Shown piece after piece: positions 7,968 to 10,177 of a DNA stretch of 10,177 nucleotides. Below the pieces are notes generated by a model that saw nothing but the letters and a program-made list of their open reading frames with translations, was not told the DNA's origin and ran no database searches. The stretch's first letter is position 1; each line of letters opens with the position of its first letter. The position numbers were made by a program, and so were the translations under genes. This stretch comes from Bacteroidales bacterium. Lineage in GTDB: Bacteria > Bacteroidota > Bacteroidia > Bacteroidales > UBA932. The stretch spans positions 1 to 10,177 of the forward strand of contig JALOCI010000075.1 of assembly GCA_023227835.1 (NCBI GenBank). The letters are read 5' to 3'.

Positions 7968-7976
7968 AGAGTTGGC

Positions 7977-8009
7977 TTTGGCAATGCTTTTTTGTTATTT
8001 TTACCTTTC
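7977..8009 (+). promoter_or_regulatory. probable Bacteroidota promoter for bglX
   Basis: TTTG at 7977-7980 is followed after 21 bases by TACCTTTC at 8002-8009. This fits the Bacteroidota consensus TTTG, 19-21 bases, TAnnTTTG except for the last base. Transcription would start near 8016, about 15 bases before the ATG at 8031, which leaves room for the AAGG ribosome binding site at 8019-8022. It lies wholly in the gap after the SPFH stop codon. Moderate confidence, since it is one pattern match in AT-rich DNA. Confidence 0.4.
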
Positions 8010-8018
8010 TATTCAATT

Positions 8019-8022
8019 AAGG
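8019..8022 (+). promoter_or_regulatory. ribosome binding site of bglX
   Basis: AAGG ends 8 bases before the ATG at 8031. It is the only clear purine-rich Shine-Dalgarno-like site ahead of a start codon in this window. It supports the choice of 8031 as the start, as does the signal peptide that begins there. Confidence 0.45.
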
Positions 8023-8030
8023 TGTTAATA

Positions 8031-10177
8031 ATGAAAAAGTATTGGCTGTTTTTATCTTTGATTTTCCCTTTATTTGCATCCGGACAGAATAAAACTGTTG
8101 CGGAGAAAGTTGATTCTGTCCTCAATCTGATGACGCTGGAGGAGAAAATCGGTCAGATGAATCAATATAACGGGGATAAAAAAGCTACAGGGCCGATTTC
8201 AATAAACACTGACAAGGAGCGGCAGATAAAAAGCGGGATGGTAGGCAGTGTGCTTAACGTCAAAACGGTATATAACACCCGCAAGATTCAGGAACTTGCA
8301 ATTCAGTCCCGACTGAAGATTCCTTTGTTGTTTGGACTTGATGTTATTCACGGTTACCGTACAATTTTCCCTATACCGCTTGCAGAAAGCTGCAGCTGGG
8401 ACCTGGCTCTTTTAGAGAAGGCTGCAAGAGTTGCAGCAAAAGAGGCGGCAGCATCTGGAACTCACTGGACATTTGCTCCAATGGTGGATATTGCAAAAGA
8501 TCCGCGTTGGGGAAGGATTATGGAAGGCGCCGGAGAAGATACCTGGTATGGATCAAGGGTTGCAGCAGCGAGGGTGAAAGGATTTCAAGGCTCGGGACTT
8601 GGAAACACAGATGCAGTAATGGCCTGTGCAAAACATTTTGCAGCATATGGGGCGGCTCAGGGTGGAAGAGACTATAATTCAGTTGATATGAGCGAGAGAG
8701 AGCTGCTTGAAGTCTATCTTCCTCCTTTTAAGGCAGCCGTAGATGCTAATGTCGCAACATTCATGAATGCCTTCAATACGTTGAACGGGATACCTGCAAC
8801 AGGAAGTACCATGTTGCAAAGGGTTTTCCTTAAAGGTAAATGGAATTTCGGAGGATTTGTCGTAAGTGATTGGGAGAGTATTGGCGAGATGATACCACAC
8901 GGTTTTGCTGAAGATAAAAAGGAAGCTGCATTACATGCTGTGAATGCAGGGTGTGACATGGATATGCAAAGCCGATGTTATATAGAAAACCTTGCACAAC
9001 TTGTAAAAGAGGGGAAAGTTAATGAAGAACTTATTAATGACGCTGTAAGGAGAATTCTGACTAAAAAATTTGAGATGGGTCTTTTCGAAGACCCTTTCAG
9101 GTTCTGTAATCAGGAAAGAGAGAAGAACCAATGGAACAATAAGGAGAATCTTGGAATTGCAAGAGAGGTTGCCAGGAAAAGTATAGTATTACTTAAAAAC
9201 TACGGTGGCACACTTCCAATAAGTTCAGGAACAAATAAAATAGCATTAATAGGACCCTTGGTAAAATCGAAGTTTGACAATCTGGGATTCTGGAATATTT
9301 CATGGCCGGATGACTCTTTAAGAATTGTCTCTCTATGGGACGGAATGGTAAATCGTGTCGGCAAAGAGCACATGCTTTATGCAAAGGGTTGCGACATTGA
9401 GGGTGAAGACGAGAGTGGATTTGAAGAGGCACTAAGTGTTGCAAGGAAAGCAGATATTGTCATTGTGAGTGTGGGAGAGAAGTTTGACATGAGTGGAGAG
9501 GGCAAGTGCAGAAGTAACCTGCATCTTCCCGGAGTTCAGGAGAAACTTGTTATGGAGCTTATAACCACGGGGAAACCTGTAATAGTAATGATTAGTGCCG
9601 GACGCCCATTGATATTCAATGCAATAGCAGAACATGCTCATGCAATATTATACACTTGGTGGCTTGGCACTGAAGCCGGTAATGCAATGGCAGATGTCTT
9701 GCTTGGAGATTATAACCCATCAGGAAAACTGACTGTAACATTTCCAAGAGCAGAGGGGCAGATACCATTCAATTATAACCACCTTAACACGGGAAGACCT
9801 GACGGGGAGAAAGCAATAAGCGGAGTAAACAAGATATATAAATCCAATTATCTCGATATAGCATCGTCACCTCTTTATCCTTTCGGTTATGGTCTGAGTT
9901 ATACAACCTTTAAATACGGAGAGCTGCTGTTGAATACACATATTCCAAAAGGAGATGATTCTCTTGTGGTTAGTGTTGATGTTACAAATACCGGAAAATA
10001 CCGGGGAGAGGAAATTGTGCAACTCTATATAAGGGATATTGTAGCATCTGTCGTCAGACCGGTCAAGGAACTCCGGGGTTTCAGCAAAGTAATGTTAAAT
10101 CCGGGGGAGACAAAGAGAGTAAAGTTTATACTGACAAATGATGATCTGAAATTTTATGACAATAACCTGGATTATAA
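8031..10177 (+). CDS. bglX: periplasmic beta-glucosidase BglX, glycoside hydrolase family 3 (3' partial)
   Basis: The frame is open from the ATG at 8031 to the right edge, giving 715 full codons; BglX proteins are usually about 750-770 residues, so only the tail is missing. A signal peptide (MKKYWLFLSLIFPLFASG) without lipobox suggests a periplasmic enzyme. Residues about 25-345 are the GH3 TIM-barrel, with Asp104 (GLDVIHG), Arg162 (DPRWGR), Lys201-His202 (KHFAAYG) lining the sugar site and Asp280 in VVSDWES as the nucleophile. Residues about 370-600 are the alpha/beta sandwich domain (KSIVLLKN, SAGRPL). Glu490 in MSGEGKC is the likely general acid/base, assigned by position and less certain. 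PFGYGLSYTTF near 618 leads into a fibronectin III-like domain from about 640 (VTNTGKYRGEEIVQLYI, RPVKELRGF). It hydrolyses terminal beta-glucosyl or related residues of oligosaccharides. It probably has its own promoter and no functional tie to the upstream protease operon is evident. Confidence 0.95.
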   Translation, partial: MKKYWLFLSLIFPLFASGQNKTVAEKVDSVLNLMTLEEKIGQMNQYNGDKKATGPISINTDKERQIKSGMVGSVLNVKTVYNTRKIQELAIQSRLKIPLLFGLDVIHGYRTIFPIPLAESCSWDLALLEKAARVAAKEAAASGTHWTFAPMVDIAKDPRWGRIMEGAGEDTWYGSRVAAARVKGFQGSGLGNTDAVMACAKHFAAYGAAQGGRDYNSVDMSERELLEVYLPPFKAAVDANVATFMNAFNTLNGIPATGSTMLQRVFLKGKWNFGGFVVSDWESIGEMIPHGFAEDKKEAALHAVNAGCDMDMQSRCYIENLAQLVKEGKVNEELINDAVRRILTKKFEMGLFEDPFRFCNQEREKNQWNNKENLGIAREVARKSIVLLKNYGGTLPISSGTNKIALIGPLVKSKFDNLGFWNISWPDDSLRIVSLWDGMVNRVGKEHMLYAKGCDIEGEDESGFEEALSVARKADIVIVSVGEKFDMSGEGKCRSNLHLPGVQEKLVMELITTGKPVIVMISAGRPLIFNAIAEHAHAILYTWWLGTEAGNAMADVLLGDYNPSGKLTVTFPRAEGQIPFNYNHLNTGRPDGEKAISGVNKIYKSNYLDIASSPLYPFGYGLSYTTFKYGELLLNTHIPKGDDSLVVSVDVTNTGKYRGEEIVQLYIRDIVASVVRPVKELRGFSKVMLNPGETKRVKFILTNDDLKFYDNNLDY

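Noticed and set aside
7972..8007. Possible intrinsic terminator after the SPFH gene
   Set aside because: There is a T-rich run after 7988, but the preceding TTGGC/GCAA pairing is only about four pairs with a bulge, too weak to call. The region also overlaps the better-supported bglX promoter.
8679..9641. Several - strand frames across the bglX region
   Set aside because: All lie opposite a continuous GH3 frame with conserved catalytic residues, so they are shadows.

Overview
The window looks like chromosomal DNA from a member of the Bacteroidota, most likely the Bacteroidales. The evidence is AT-rich coding sequence, weak or absent Shine-Dalgarno sequences, TAnnTTTG-like promoter elements, an S46 dipeptidyl peptidase, a DUF5117/DUF4953-type metzincin, and a BglX-type glycoside hydrolase family 3 enzyme. 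All six genes read on the + strand and they fill almost the whole window. No RNA gene, CRISPR array, insertion sequence or phage gene was seen.

Positions 1-7027 hold a tightly packed operon with gaps of 7, 6 and 7 bases between genes. It encodes (i) the C-terminal part of an outer-membrane beta-barrel protein, cut by the left edge; (ii) a lipoprotein with two Calx-beta-like Ig-fold domains and an unplaced C-terminal domain; (iii) a secreted zinc protease with a complete metzincin motif; and (iv) a secreted S46 serine dipeptidyl peptidase of DPP11 type. The likely theme is protein breakdown at the cell envelope: a surface or outer-membrane module, an endopeptidase-like enzyme, and a periplasmic exopeptidase that releases dipeptides. 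The division of labour is inferred from gene content.

Positions 7028-7091 form a 64-base gap holding a long imperfect inverted repeat that ends 8 bases before the next start codon. Positions 7092-7967 encode a membrane-anchored SPFH/band 7 (stomatin-like) protein. Positions 7968-8030 form a second gap with a plausible Bacteroidota promoter and a ribosome binding site. From 8031 to the right edge is a periplasmic GH3 beta-glucosidase (bglX), missing only its last few dozen residues. The last two genes are probably separate transcription units. No gene-free stretch exceeds 65 bases.

The most notable points are the DPP11-type specificity arginine combined with a rebuilt catalytic-histidine loop in the S46 enzyme, the four-gene envelope protease operon, and the inverted repeat in front of the SPFH gene.
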